Shown: positions 7,653 to 15,945 of the stretch, piece by piece
How positions within the stretch are numbered: position 1 is the first letter of the stretch
Layout of the letters: every line of letters starts with the position of its first letter
Source: JBCCMB01 sp039026555
GTDB taxonomy: Bacteria > Pseudomonadota > Alphaproteobacteria > Caulobacterales > Hyphomonadaceae
Length of the DNA: 30,400 nucleotides
Direction of reading: 5' to 3'
Assembly: GCA_039026555.1 (NCBI GenBank)
Contig: JBCCMB010000020.1
Location: 1-30,400, forward strand
The notes under the pieces: model-generated
Seen by the model: the letters and a program-made list of their open reading frames with translations, nothing else
Databases searched by the model: none
Told to the model about the DNA's origin: nothing
Translations under genes and position numbers: made by a program

Positions 7653-8065
7653 TGGCGTTCAGCGGACCTTTAGAAGATCGCCTCGCCATCCGCGAGCTTG
7701 TGGACACATATTCCGACGCCGTCGCGCGCCGGGACGCAGACGCCTGGTCCGCGACATGGACGGACGACGCGATTTGGGACCTCGCCGGAATGAAAGTCGA
7801 GGGCAAAGAAGCCATCGTCCAAATGTGGCTGGGCGCTATGGGAACGTTTGAATTCGTCGCCTTCCACGCCACGCCTGGCGCAATCGAGATCGATGGCGAG
7901 ACGGCGACCGCCCGCGTCTATGTGAGCGAAGTGCTTGTCCCAAAAGATGGCGGGTTGCGGCGGGTTGAAGGCGCGTATGACGATCAATTCCGCAAGGAGG
8001 GCGGCGCCTGGCGCTTCTCACATCGCGGCTACAACATTCTGCACGACGACACGCAAGCAGACTAA
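7652..8065 (+). CDS. SnoaL-like / NTF2-fold protein
   Basis: A 137-residue single-domain protein. The opening LEDRLAIRELVDTYSDAVARRDADAW and the later W-x-DDAIWD, FHATPGAIEIDGETATARVYVSE and a closing GAWRFSHRGYN form the common SnoaL_4/NTF2-like pattern of bacterial catabolic and polyketide clusters. Members act as small dehydratases, isomerases, cyclases or binding proteins; many have no known activity. The start overlaps the synthetase stop (TAATG) and has GGGGAG seven bases upstream, so translation is coupled. A role on the same substrate pathway is inferred from position only. Confidence 0.8.
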   Translation: MAFSGPLEDRLAIRELVDTYSDAVARRDADAWSATWTDDAIWDLAGMKVEGKEAIVQMWLGAMGTFEFVAFHATPGAIEIDGETATARVYVSEVLVPKDGGLRRVEGAYDDQFRKEGGAWRFSHRGYNILHDDTQAD

Positions 8066-8079
8066 TTGGAGACAATGTT

Positions 8080-8430
8080 ATGAGAGTATTGGTCGCGGGA
8101 TATGTGGACCTGGATCCAGCACTGCGGGAAAAGGCGCTGATTGGCGCGGAAGACTTAATCGTCGAAGCACGCGGGGAACCTGGATGCGTCGCGTATGATT
8201 GGACGCCCGACCCCTATATCGCCGGCCGTATTCATGTCTTTGAAGAATGGACCAGCGAAGAAGAATTGTCGGTTCACCTGAAGGCGCCGTCCTACACGGG
8301 CATGCTGGCGCATCTGGGCGGCATCGGCATCAAAGACTCCGTGACGCACAAATACCGCGTCGACCATTTCGAACCTGTTTATGATCCGACGGGCGTCCCA
8401 CGCGGCGATTTCTTTACTGAGAAAGCCTAA
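8080..8430 (+). CDS. Antibiotic biosynthesis monooxygenase (ABM) domain protein
   Basis: A 116-residue protein with the ABM/dimeric alpha-beta barrel pattern: an opening beta strand VLVAGYVDL, a helix, GEPGCVAYDWTPDP, then RIHVFEEWTSEEELSVHLKAP. Relatives include cofactor-free quinone-forming monooxygenases and many uncharacterised accessory proteins. A GGAG lies upstream of the ATG and the gap to the preceding gene is 14 bases, so it belongs to the synthetase operon. Its last four bases overlap the stop of the convergent ThuA-like gene. It could oxidise a phenolic or enolic intermediate, but the sequence does not show that. Confidence 0.78.
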   Translation: MRVLVAGYVDLDPALREKALIGAEDLIVEARGEPGCVAYDWTPDPYIAGRIHVFEEWTSEEELSVHLKAPSYTGMLAHLGGIGIKDSVTHKYRVDHFEPVYDPTGVPRGDFFTEKA

Positions 8431-9269
8431 GCGCTTTTCGCCCACTCATGCGCCGCGTCGGAGGCGACCCAATGAAGGGCGTTTTCGATGCAGCGCTTGA
8501 AGTTGGGATCAGAATAGGTTTCCGGACCATCGCCGAATTGCAGATAAACAAGCGGGCTGTTCCCGGCGCGTTTGACCCATCCAACGAGGTTTGAGCCTTT
8601 GGGGTGCGACCAACCCTTGTTGGAGAACATATCTCCTTGCACCGCGAGGCTTGCGGAGTAGAAGCCCCGATCTTCAAAAACGTGATCGGATGTCCACAGG
8701 GGAAAGACGTCGTCCTCAAAGACATTCGACAGATATAGCTCGTCCTTCAGCTGGAAGGGCGCGTCTACGCCCTCCACAAGCGGCGTGAACACGTCAGCGA
8801 GATTGGGCGACGCGCTAATGGTATGCGTCACTTCGTGGCGATAGCCGGAGTCAGGCGAGGACGCGCCTCGCACATCTCCCGGTCGATACAAAAACCGACC
8901 GCCCAGCCAATCGCCATACTCCGGCCAAGCGGGCCATCCAGCGATCGCGTGATGCATCGCAACTACGCCAATCCCTTTGTCGAGCGCCGCCGCCAAACCC
9001 TCTTTCAATCCTATGCTGGGTTCGACATAGCCTGGGGCGTCGGGATGCATAAAATCTAGGCCAGGCATATCGTAGAGGACCAATGCGTCGTAGGCAGCCA
9101 AACTGTCTGGGTTCATCAATTGCGACGCGGCGGGTTGGTCGACAAAGCTCGTCGCCACGCCCTCCATGTCCGCAAATACATCGCCGAATGCGTCCCGCTC
9201 AAAGGGATGACCGCGCACGCTGACGAGCGCATTGAGCTGAGGCGTGTAGGTGATAACGCCAGCGGTCAT
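8427..9269 (-). CDS. ThuA-like protein (class I glutamine-amidotransferase-like fold), copy 1
   Basis: A 280-residue protein resembling the ThuA domain: DALVLYDMPG at 61-70, GIGVVAMHHAIAGWPAWPEY with His106-His107, GGRF, and late DELYLSNVFEDDVFPLWTSDH and VYLQFGDGPETY. ThuA is named from trehalose utilisation, and relatives act on 3-keto sugars or are uncharacterised. This is the last gene of the 11-gene run that begins with the TonB receptor; the gap to the reductase upstream is 13 bases. Only a weak purine-rich ribosome site precedes the ATG. It differs substantially from the second ThuA-like protein at 24568-25383, so the two are not a recent duplication. A sugar substrate is not supported by the neighbours. 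Confidence 0.75.
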   Translation of the reverse strand: MTAGVITYTPQLNALVSVRGHPFERDAFGDVFADMEGVATSFVDQPAASQLMNPDSLAAYDALVLYDMPGLDFMHPDAPGYVEPSIGLKEGLAAALDKGIGVVAMHHAIAGWPAWPEYGDWLGGRFLYRPGDVRGASSPDSGYRHEVTHTISASPNLADVFTPLVEGVDAPFQLKDELYLSNVFEDDVFPLWTSDHVFEDRGFYSASLAVQGDMFSNKGWSHPKGSNLVGWVKRAGNSPLVYLQFGDGPETYSDPNFKRCIENALHWVASDAAHEWAKSA

Positions 9270-9282
9270 CGGCGAGGTCTCT

Positions 9283-10287
9283 CTACCCGTTCATCTTCAG
9301 CAATTGCTTGCCGAAATTCTGTCCTGAAAAGAGGCGCATCAACGTCCGCGGAATATTGTCGAACCCGGACTGGATGTCTTCCTTATAGGTGATTTTGCCC
9401 TCGCGGATCCATTGGCGCATGCGTTTCTGCGCTTCGGGATATTCGGACATATAGTCCAGCACGATCAGCCCGGACATGCTTGCGCGCTTGAAGATGAGAT
9501 TGAAGTAATTTTCCGGCCCCGCCGGCATCTTGCCGCGTTCATATCGCGAGATGCCGCCGCAGATGACGATGCGCGCATGCATGTCGATATGCGCCAACGC
9601 ATCGTTCAAGATCGATCCACCGACATTGTCGAAAAACACATCGACGGATTGATTGCATACTTGTTTCAGCTGATCGCGGACATTCTCGTTCTTGTAGTCG
9701 ATCGCCGCGTCATAACCGACTTCGCCCGTGAGCCAGGCGCACTTCTCCGCGCCGCCGGCGATACCGATTGTGCGGCACCCGCCAATCTTTGCGATTTGCC
9801 CGACCATGGACCCGGTTGCCCCAGCGGCGCCCGACACCAAAACCGTATCTCCCGCTTGCGGCCGGCCATGTTTCAGCAGTCCGAAATAGGCGGTCATGCC
9901 GGTCGTTCCCAACGCGCCGAGATTGGCGGTGAGCAATTCATCATCTTCCAGCTTCTGCAATTCCGAGCCCGGCAATGTGGCGAAATCCTGCCAGCGCAAC
10001 ATGCCCATGACTTTGTCGCCCTTGGCGAAGCCGGAATGGTTTGACTCCAAGACTTCGCCAATCCCGCTGCCACGCATCACCTCGCCAATCTCCGTCGGCG
10101 CGACATAGCCGCCTAGGTTTTCCATCCAGCCTTTCAATGCCGGATCGAAGCCTAGAAAGAGCACTTTCACCAGCACCTCGCCCTCGCCGGGCGCTTGGAC
10201 GGGATTGACCACGCGTTTAAAATCTTTGTCGACCAAGCCGCGTCCGATCGGACGATCATTGATCAGCCATTGCCTATTCTCGGTCAT
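9283..10287 (-). CDS. Zinc-independent NADP-dependent MDR reductase (CurA / PTGR-like)
   Basis: A 334-residue medium-chain dehydrogenase/reductase of the leukotriene B4 12-hydroxydehydrogenase / CurA branch. FDPALKGWMEN near 47-57 corresponds to the family's YMRGRM-like segment, GTTGMTAYFGL is typical, and GAAGATGSMVGQIAK (153-167) is the dinucleotide loop. FDNVGG follows in the Rossmann half. No structural or catalytic zinc ligands are seen. Members reduce the C=C bond of alpha,beta-unsaturated ketones or aldehydes with NADPH. In this operon, with SDRs and a Rieske oxygenase, it could saturate an enone formed during ring breakdown. A GAGG ribosome site precedes the ATG. Confidence 0.88.
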   Translation of the reverse strand: MTENRQWLINDRPIGRGLVDKDFKRVVNPVQAPGEGEVLVKVLFLGFDPALKGWMENLGGYVAPTEIGEVMRGSGIGEVLESNHSGFAKGDKVMGMLRWQDFATLPGSELQKLEDDELLTANLGALGTTGMTAYFGLLKHGRPQAGDTVLVSGAAGATGSMVGQIAKIGGCRTIGIAGGAEKCAWLTGEVGYDAAIDYKNENVRDQLKQVCNQSVDVFFDNVGGSILNDALAHIDMHARIVICGGISRYERGKMPAGPENYFNLIFKRASMSGLIVLDYMSEYPEAQKRMRQWIREGKITYKEDIQSGFDNIPRTLMRLFSGQNFGKQLLKMNG

Positions 10288-10311
10288 GGAGCCCTCGTAA
10301 ATCAGATGTGT

Positions 10312-11091
10312 CTAAAGCGGGTTCGGGGCGGCCAGCCAGCCGCCGTCGATCAGCAATTCCGCGCCATTGGTCGAACTGGATTCATCAGACGCCAGGTACA
10401 AAATCCCGTTTGCGATTTCATCGGGCGTCGTCATGCGGCCGATGGGTTGGACGCCGCTAAACATGGCGCGCATACCGTCCGCATCGCCCGAGGCGTCAAA
10501 GGCGGCCTGGTTCATCGGCGTATCGATCGCGCCGGGATGGATCGAATTGCATCGGATATCGCGATACTCGCGCGCGCAATGCACGGCGACGGATTTGGTC
10601 AGCAATCGCACGCCGCCTTTAGACGCGGTGTAGGCTGCGCCGCTCGCCAGGCCGACATAACCGGTGATCGAGGAGACATTGACGATGGATCCTTTCGGGC
10701 CGCCGGGATTATCCTTCATCGCGCGGATCGCCTCGCGGCAACCCAGCATGACGCCGGTGAGATTCACCGCCATCACTTGGTTCCACATATCCAATTCGGT
10801 TTCTTCGATCGTGCCGCCGCGAAACACGCCGGCATTGTTGACGAGCACGTCCAATCGGCCCTGCTCCGCTACGACCGCATCGACGATGGACCGCCACTCG
10901 GTTTCGCTTGAGGCGTCTTGATGATGGTAAGTCGCGTCGATCTCACCCGCCAGTTTTTCGCCGAGCGCGTCTTGAACATCGGTGATGACGACCGTCGCTC
11001 CTTGGGCGGCGAATATACGCGCTGTGGATTCGCCGATGCCGGAGGCGCCCCCGGTGACGACGCAAACCTTACCGCTCAATCGATCACTCAT
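10312..11091 (-). CDS. Short-chain dehydrogenase/reductase, NAD-type
   Basis: A 259-residue classical SDR. TGGASGIG (13-20) is the cofactor loop, Asp38 at the end of beta-2 suggests NAD(H), NNAG is at 85-88, and the catalytic residues are Asn110, Ser141, Tyr154 and Lys158. It ends with the common LLIDGGWLA tail. Overall it resembles the cyclopentanol / 3-alpha,20-beta-hydroxysteroid dehydrogenase group, which oxidise cyclic secondary alcohols. GGAG lies eight bases before the ATG, and the start overlaps the stop of the upstream NIPSNAP-like gene (ATGA). A role in oxidising a ring alcohol or cis-diol made by the Rieske enzyme upstream is a reasonable inference. Confidence 0.92.
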   Translation of the reverse strand: MSDRLSGKVCVVTGGASGIGESTARIFAAQGATVVITDVQDALGEKLAGEIDATYHHQDASSETEWRSIVDAVVAEQGRLDVLVNNAGVFRGGTIEETELDMWNQVMAVNLTGVMLGCREAIRAMKDNPGGPKGSIVNVSSITGYVGLASGAAYTASKGGVRLLTKSVAVHCAREYRDIRCNSIHPGAIDTPMNQAAFDASGDADGMRAMFSGVQPIGRMTTPDEIANGILYLASDESSSTNGAELLIDGGWLAAPNPL

Positions 11092-11396
11092 GGCGAATAC
11101 TCCGTCTTAGATAGAAATACGATCTCCTCCGAGAGGAGGCTGGCGTCTAATACGCGCTTGAACTCTGCAAATCGGGGATGCGCGACCAGCGCATCAACGC
11201 CGGTGTCGTAAGCGTTGAAATCATCCATCTCCCAAATGTCGATCACGACATTGAGACGGCCCGTGCGCTGAACAAAGGCGCGATCCAATCGCCATCCCGC
11301 CGCCTCCACCACGGGCTTGATCTGGGTCATAGTCTGCAGAAAAGGCGCGAGGCCGTCGCCCGAACAGGTCAGCGTGGATTGCAGGAAAATGGACAT
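11088..11396 (-). CDS. NIPSNAP-like dimeric alpha-beta barrel protein
   Basis: A 102-residue protein with the pattern of small NIPSNAP-family proteins: an opening beta strand, FLQTMTQIKPVVEAAGWRL, TGRLNVVIDIWEMDDF and a closing LSKTEYSP. Such proteins are frequent in bacterial terpenoid and aromatic catabolic clusters; their activity is mostly unknown. It overlaps the downstream SDR gene by four bases and sits 9 bases after the VOC gene, so it is clearly within the operon. Confidence 0.68.
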   Translation of the reverse strand: MSIFLQSTLTCSGDGLAPFLQTMTQIKPVVEAAGWRLDRAFVQRTGRLNVVIDIWEMDDFNAYDTGVDALVAHPRFAEFKRVLDASLLSEEIVFLSKTEYSP

Positions 11397-11405
11397 GGAT
11401 ATGCG

Positions 11406-11942
11406 CTATCCCAGCGGCCGGAAGGGATCGGACCCATCCCAATTGGCCGCCGCCTCGCGCATCATGTCGAAAAATCCGATCCCGCCCGGCGCCGGCTGCA
11501 ATACTTCGACAAGCCCTTCCGCGCCGCCAGTATCGGCGTAGAAAACCGCGCCGCCGCCCGGGACGTCGGCAGTCACCACCAACTCAGCGCCGGCGTTGGT
11601 AGCTGTGGATTTTGCGACATCGATATCGTCTGTCAGCAGACACACATGATGCATGCCGCCGCGCCCAGCATAGGGCTGGGTGTTATAGATCGACGGCGCA
11701 TCATTGTGCTGTTTGATCAACTCAATCTGGATGTCGCCCCAATAGGCCAGCGCCAAGCCGAAATCCGCGTCCGACGGCGCGCCTTTAAAGGTCGCGTTTT
11801 CCAATCCTGCATGCTCGATCCAGAAGAAAGGACCGACGCCCATCGTCTCGGTCCAATGGCGCACCGCCGCGTCGAAATCTTCCGGTACGAACGCCAATTG
11901 CATGACGGGTCCGATGGATGAAAGAAGCCCGCCGGATGTCAT
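11406..11942 (-). CDS. VOC-superfamily protein (glyoxalase / extradiol dioxygenase fold)
   Basis: A 178-residue protein with two beta-alpha-beta-beta-beta units. The four metal-ligand positions are Gln15, Glu74, His98 or His99 (GGMHHVCL) and Glu146 (LVEVLQP), in the arrangement of glyoxalase I and methylmalonyl-CoA epimerase. Gln at the first position rather than His is seen in some family members. Possible activities include epimerase, isomerase, dioxygenase or lyase. The start overlaps the Rieske gene stop by one base (TAATG), so it is translationally coupled to an oxygenase, which suggests that it handles the oxygenation product. Confidence 0.82.
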   Translation of the reverse strand: MTSGGLLSSIGPVMQLAFVPEDFDAAVRHWTETMGVGPFFWIEHAGLENATFKGAPSDADFGLALAYWGDIQIELIKQHNDAPSIYNTQPYAGRGGMHHVCLLTDDIDVAKSTATNAGAELVVTADVPGGGAVFYADTGGAEGLVEVLQPAPGGIGFFDMMREAAANWDGSDPFRPLG

Positions 11943-13153
11943 TAATCGTAAATGTCCAGCGGCATTCCGGTGGCGTCCGCAAGCGCGCGATGCTGGTTTT
12001 GCAACGCCAATTCGTTCGCGCCATAAAGCACTTTAAATCCGGGCGGCGCGGATTTGAGTCGCGCCCAGCCATTGCGAGCCACCCAATAATCTTCCGTGTC
12101 GACCACATGCGCTGTGCCGTCAAAACCAGCGGCGACTTCTGCAAGGTGCGTATCGTCTTTCACCCCGTTCGCGGCGTAGACGCGGAAATTGGTGTGCATC
12201 TCGCCAACGCTGTCCGGGAAATGCCGAAAGATCTGAACGAATGGCTCGCTGCCGGTTACCGTGCCCATAAAGATAACGGTGTTGGGGAAGAGATAGTGCA
12301 CGCCTTCATATTGCGTGTCGGGCCATTCCTCCTCGGGCTTGTTGGCCCATTCGGCGACATCGACCGACGCCCATCCAACCCGGTGATGATTACCGAAATT
12401 CTCATACTGCGTTTCGGTACGGGAAATGAGCGCCACGGTCTGCTTATGCAGTGTTGGGAAATGATAGCCTTCGCCATAAGTGTCGAGCGCATACTTCCAA
12501 TTGCAGTCCGCATTCAACACGCCTTCTTTGACCGGTTCAGCATTCGCCAACTCCATTTGTTCGAGTTCCGGCGCGAAACTTCCCAAGTGCTCTGCAATAT
12601 CGATCGCGTCATCACCCGAGCGCGGTTTGATGAAGATCATCCCGGCCCATTCAACGACGGGCACGCGTACAAGATTGCGCGTCGACTTATCGATATTCTC
12701 AAACGCTTCAGGTTCCGGGACGGCGACCAACGCGCCGTTCAGATCAAACGACCAGCCATGGAAAGGACAGGTCAGCAGATTGCGTTTGCAGGGCGCCTCG
12801 GCGAGCTTGGCGCCGCGATGCGTGCACATGTTCAAGAAAGCGTCGACTTCGCCTGACTTGTCGCGCGTGATGAGGATGGATGTGTCCAACTCCTCGAACA
12901 ACATAACGCTCCCGGGTTCGGGCAGGTCTTGCGATAAGCCTGCGAGAATGGGTTGTTCGCGGAACAAGGTTTCCAACTCACGCTGAAAACGCTCCGGATC
13001 GGTGTAAACTCGAGCGTCGTTTTCCATGGCGCCGTCAGGGGCCAAATCGCCGCGACCTGCGCGAACGCGTTCGGCGTAGCCGCGCTGCTTATCCTCCGCG
13101 ACACGCTGGCGCCGCGCCGCCCAATCGGTCGGCCCCGAAATATCGTCAGCCAT
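11942..13153 (-). CDS. Rieske non-heme iron oxygenase, alpha (catalytic) subunit
   Basis: A 403-residue ring-hydroxylating oxygenase. The Rieske [2Fe-2S] ligands are Cys110-x-His112 and Cys129-x2-His132. The mononuclear iron site is seen in YALDTYGEGYHFPTLH, with His231 and His236; the bridging acid three residues before the first His is Glu228, not the Asp of naphthalene dioxygenase. The third iron ligand is expected in the C-terminal third but could not be fixed by eye. GGAGG lies nine bases before the ATG, and the gene overlaps the AcoB-like stop by 8 bases. No beta subunit, ferredoxin or reductase gene is present, so an alpha-only (homotrimeric) enzyme served by an unlinked reductase is likely. 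Hydroxylation, dihydroxylation or demethylation are all possible. Confidence 0.93.
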   Translation of the reverse strand: MADDISGPTDWAARRQRVAEDKQRGYAERVRAGRGDLAPDGAMENDARVYTDPERFQRELETLFREQPILAGLSQDLPEPGSVMLFEELDTSILITRDKSGEVDAFLNMCTHRGAKLAEAPCKRNLLTCPFHGWSFDLNGALVAVPEPEAFENIDKSTRNLVRVPVVEWAGMIFIKPRSGDDAIDIAEHLGSFAPELEQMELANAEPVKEGVLNADCNWKYALDTYGEGYHFPTLHKQTVALISRTETQYENFGNHHRVGWASVDVAEWANKPEEEWPDTQYEGVHYLFPNTVIFMGTVTGSEPFVQIFRHFPDSVGEMHTNFRVYAANGVKDDTHLAEVAAGFDGTAHVVDTEDYWVARNGWARLKSAPPGFKVLYGANELALQNQHRALADATGMPLDIYD

Positions 13154-14156
13154 AAGACACAGCCTCCTTCACGGCTTCAGCCACGCGACCGGCGTTCGGC
13201 AGAAACGCATCTTCCAAGGATGGCGCGAACGGCACCGGCGTATGCGGACACGTCACCTTCTTGATCGGCGCTTTGAGCGATTTGAAACCTTTATCGGCGA
13301 CGATGGAGGAGATATCCGCCGCCATTGAACAACGCGGAGGGCTTTCATCCACTACGATTAAGCGGCCGGTATTCTCAACGCTCTCTAAGATGGTCTCTTC
13401 ATCCAACGGCGATGTGGTGCGCGGATCGACGACTTCGCACTCAACGCCTTCTTTGGCCAATTCGGCCGCTGCGGCCATGGCGTGCGCCATCGCGCCGCCC
13501 ATAGCGACAATTGTCGCATCTTCGCCTTCTCGGACATATTCCGCTTCGCCGAACGGGACGGTATAGGCCTCATCAGGTACGTCGCCTTCCGAACCAAACA
13601 ACACCTTCGACTCGATAAAGATCACTGGGTCATCGTCCCGGATCGCCTCTATCAACAATCCTTTGGCGTCGTAAGGATTGGTGGGCATGACAACTTTAAG
13701 ACCCGGAATCATCGTGAAGAGCGGATGCAGCGTCTGGCTATGCTGCGCGCCCGCGCGTAGGCCGGCGCCGGCTGTCGTGCGTAACACCCAAGGCGTTTTC
13801 GCCTTGCCGCCAAACATGTAGTGGAACTTTGCGGCCTGATTATAGACTTGGTCCATACATACGCCGATGAAGTCGACAAACATCAACTCCGCCACAGGAC
13901 GAAGTCCCGTCAGCGCCGCGCCGTTGGCTGCGCCGATAATCGCACTTTCAGAAATCGGCGTATCGATCACCCGCTCGCCGCCAAATGTATTGTAAAGACC
14001 TGCGGACTGGCCGAATACGCTGCCGACGCTGCCTACGCCGTTTGACGAGCCTTGACCGCCCGCAACGTCTTCGCCCAGCACGATGACGTTTTCGTCCCGC
14101 GTCATTTCTTGATGAAGCGCCTCATTGATCGCTTGCAGATATGTTTTCTTAGGCAT
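13146..14156 (-). CDS. acoB: 2-oxoacid / acetoin dehydrogenase E1 beta subunit-like
   Basis: A 336-residue thiamine-diphosphate dehydrogenase beta subunit. It begins with the standard TYLQAINEALHQEM and V-x-GEDV segments; RVIDTPISE places the ThDP-activating Glu70, and the transketolase C-terminal domain starts around 200 (VAMGGAMAHAM..VVDPRTTSPLDEETI). Length and sequence fit AcoB or PdhB-type subunits. The partner alpha subunit is 9 bases upstream, and an AcoC-like E2 with a fused hydrolase lies at 28241-29353, which favours acetoin-dehydrogenase-like over pyruvate dehydrogenase. The Rieske gene overlaps its 3' end. It may cleave an acyloin or 1,2-diketone of the pathway rather than acetoin itself. 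Confidence 0.9.
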   Translation of the reverse strand: MPKKTYLQAINEALHQEMTRDENVIVLGEDVAGGQGSSNGVGSVGSVFGQSAGLYNTFGGERVIDTPISESAIIGAANGAALTGLRPVAELMFVDFIGVCMDQVYNQAAKFHYMFGGKAKTPWVLRTTAGAGLRAGAQHSQTLHPLFTMIPGLKVVMPTNPYDAKGLLIEAIRDDDPVIFIESKVLFGSEGDVPDEAYTVPFGEAEYVREGEDATIVAMGGAMAHAMAAAAELAKEGVECEVVDPRTTSPLDEETILESVENTGRLIVVDESPPRCSMAADISSIVADKGFKSLKAPIKKVTCPHTPVPFAPSLEDAFLPNAGRVAEAVKEAVSYG

Positions 14157-14165
14157 GGAAAATCC

Positions 14166-15140
14166 TTAGTAAGCGGAGGCGTAAACGTCGGTTTCAAGAT
14201 CGGTCGTATCAGGGAAGGGAGACGCAATGCCCTTCTCAACGGCGGCGTCGACTTCCACGGCGATTTCTTGTTCGATTTGATCCAGCTCTTCATCGGTCAT
14301 CAAAGACGCTTCGACGACGCGGGCGCGGAAGTTTTTCAGACCATCTTGGGCGCGCGCTTCTTCAAGCTCTTCCTTGCTGCGATAAGGCTGCGGGTCGCCG
14401 ACAAAATGACCGAGATAGCGCGGGCATTCGGTCACAATTGTCGACGGCAAACACTCGTTACGGCCGCGCTCCAAAGCGCGCGCCATCGCATCGCGGACGG
14501 CGAAGAAATCCGTGCCGTCCACCGTTTCAGCGGCCATGCCGAAACTGGCCGCGCGTTCTTCAATCGACGGCGCGCCAACCGCGTAACTCGCAGCCGTATG
14601 CTCTCCATAGCCATTGTTTTCAATCGCGAAAATCGCGGGCACTTTCAGCACGACGGCCATATTCATGGCTTCAAACGTCGTGCCCTGATTCGATGCGCCA
14701 TCCCCGGAAAAGGCGACTGACACATTTCCGGTCTTTTTCAGTTTCTGCGTCAAAGCCGCACCCACGGCGATGGGCGGCGAGCCGCCGACAATCGCATTCG
14801 CGCCTAACATGCCCTTGTCGAAATCGGCGATGTGCATAGATCCGCCCTTGCCTTTGCAGAGGCCGCCGGCCTTGCCCATGATTTCGAGCATCATGCCTTC
14901 AATGTCGCAGCCTTTGGCGAGGCAGTGGCCATGGCCGCGATGCGTTGAACCGATCCAATCATCATCCGTGAGATCATGACAAATGCCGACGCCGGACGCT
15001 TCTTGCCCGAGATAAACGTGCGCAAAACCAGGAATATGTCCCTGCGCAAATTCCTTCTCGACGCGTTCTTCAAATTGCCGGATCGCCGACATCCGCCGAT
15101 AGGCGCGGGTCAGCTCTTCACGGCTCATTTGCAATTGCAT
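14166..15140 (-). CDS. acoA: 2-oxoacid / acetoin dehydrogenase E1 alpha subunit-like
   Basis: A 324-residue ThDP-dependent E1 alpha subunit. The ThDP/Mg motif runs from GDG (146-148) to NN (175-176), about 30 residues as expected. Upstream are G-x-EASGVG, the STHRGHGHCLAKG segment and GKGGSMHI, all typical of AcoA/PdhA. With the beta subunit it forms the heterotetramer that decarboxylates or cleaves a substrate and transfers the acyl group to lipoate. AAAGG lies six bases before the ATG. A 31-base gap separates it from the upstream SDR. Being embedded among SDRs and a Rieske oxygenase is unusual for a true acetoin locus. Confidence 0.9.
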   Translation of the reverse strand: MQLQMSREELTRAYRRMSAIRQFEERVEKEFAQGHIPGFAHVYLGQEASGVGICHDLTDDDWIGSTHRGHGHCLAKGCDIEGMMLEIMGKAGGLCKGKGGSMHIADFDKGMLGANAIVGGSPPIAVGAALTQKLKKTGNVSVAFSGDGASNQGTTFEAMNMAVVLKVPAIFAIENNGYGEHTAASYAVGAPSIEERAASFGMAAETVDGTDFFAVRDAMARALERGRNECLPSTIVTECPRYLGHFVGDPQPYRSKEELEEARAQDGLKNFRARVVEASLMTDEELDQIEQEIAVEVDAAVEKGIASPFPDTTDLETDVYASAY

Positions 15141-15171
15141 GTCAGACCTTTCATCTCGTCTTTAAAATTCG

Positions 15172-15945
15172 TCAGTCCGCGCCGCGGCCGCCGTCCACTG
15201 TCAATTCGGTTCCCGTCACATAAGAGGATTGGTCCGATGCGAGATAGGCGATCGCGTCAGCCATGTATTCCGGCAAGCCGATCATCTTCAGGGGCGTGTC
15301 TTCAGCAAAAGCGTCTTGCAGCGATTGATCATCGCCAAACTGGCTCGTCAGCATCTCAGTCCAGATAACGCCGGGATGAAGAGAATTAACCCGAATTTGC
15401 GGCTCCAGCTCCGCGCCCTCTAACGCTGCGGATTTGGTCAGGCCCGTAATCGCGCCTTTGGTCGCGCAATAGGCCGTTGCGCCGGGATAGCCGACTTGCC
15501 CCATCAAGGACGACACGTTGACGATCGACCCGCCGCGACCAGTTTTCCTAATCGCCTCGAACCCGTATTTCAGCCCCAAAAATGAGCCTTCGACATTGGT
15601 CCGATAGATCCAGTCATAATCTTCTTCGCTGGTTTCGGCGATCGGCTTGACCATGAACACGCCGGCATTGTTGACGACGATGTCCAAACCGCCATAGCGG
15701 GACATCGCTTCTTCTGTAACGCGGGCCCAATCCGCCTCCTCGCAGACATCTTGCCTAATGAAAACGCCGTCGCCGCCGGCCTCTTTGATTTGCCGCTCCG
15801 TTTCCGCGCCGTCGGCTTCGCTGCGCCCCGTTGCAACGACTTTCGCGCCCGATTGCGCAAACAGCACTGCGGTAGAGCGGCCCATGCCTTTGGTTGCGCC
15901 CGTGATGATCACGACTTTGCCGTTGAGATCCGCAAGAGGGGTCAT
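15172..15945 (-). CDS. Short-chain dehydrogenase/reductase, probably NADP-type
   Basis: A 257-residue classical SDR with TGATKGMG (15-22), NNAG (92-95), Asn117, Ser146, Tyr159 and Lys163, and the tail ELTVDGG. Gly40-Arg41 at the end of beta-2 suggests NADP(H) rather than NAD(H). GGAGG lies 12 bases before the ATG. The start overlaps the upstream SDR stop (ATGA), so two SDRs of different sequence are translated in tandem. It probably oxidises or reduces a ring hydroxyl/ketone of the pathway compound; the exact position is unknown. Confidence 0.91.
   Translation of the reverse strand: MTPLADLNGKVVIITGATKGMGRSTAVLFAQSGAKVVATGRSEADGAETERQIKEAGGDGVFIRQDVCEEADWARVTEEAMSRYGGLDIVVNNAGVFMVKPIAETSEEDYDWIYRTNVEGSFLGLKYGFEAIRKTGRGGSIVNVSSLMGQVGYPGATAYCATKGAITGLTKSAALEGAELEPQIRVNSLHPGVIWTEMLTSQFGDDQSLQDAFAEDTPLKMIGLPEYMADAIAYLASDQSSYVTGTELTVDGGRGAD

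Noticed and set aside
7652..8065. Assignment of the SnoaL-like protein as a second limonene-epoxide hydrolase
   Set aside because: The Tyr/Asn and Arg-x-Asp signature seen in the protein at 21379-21756 is not found here, so only the general NTF2-like fold is claimed.
10195..10911. Plus-strand open frame (238 codons) opposite the MDR and SDR genes
   Set aside because: It crosses the junction of two well-supported minus-strand genes, has no ribosome site and shows no domain.
11918..12856. Long plus-strand open frame (312 codons) opposite the Rieske oxygenase gene
   Set aside because: It is antisense to a gene with intact Rieske and iron-site motifs; the translation has no recognisable domain, and long antisense frames are expected from GC-biased third positions.
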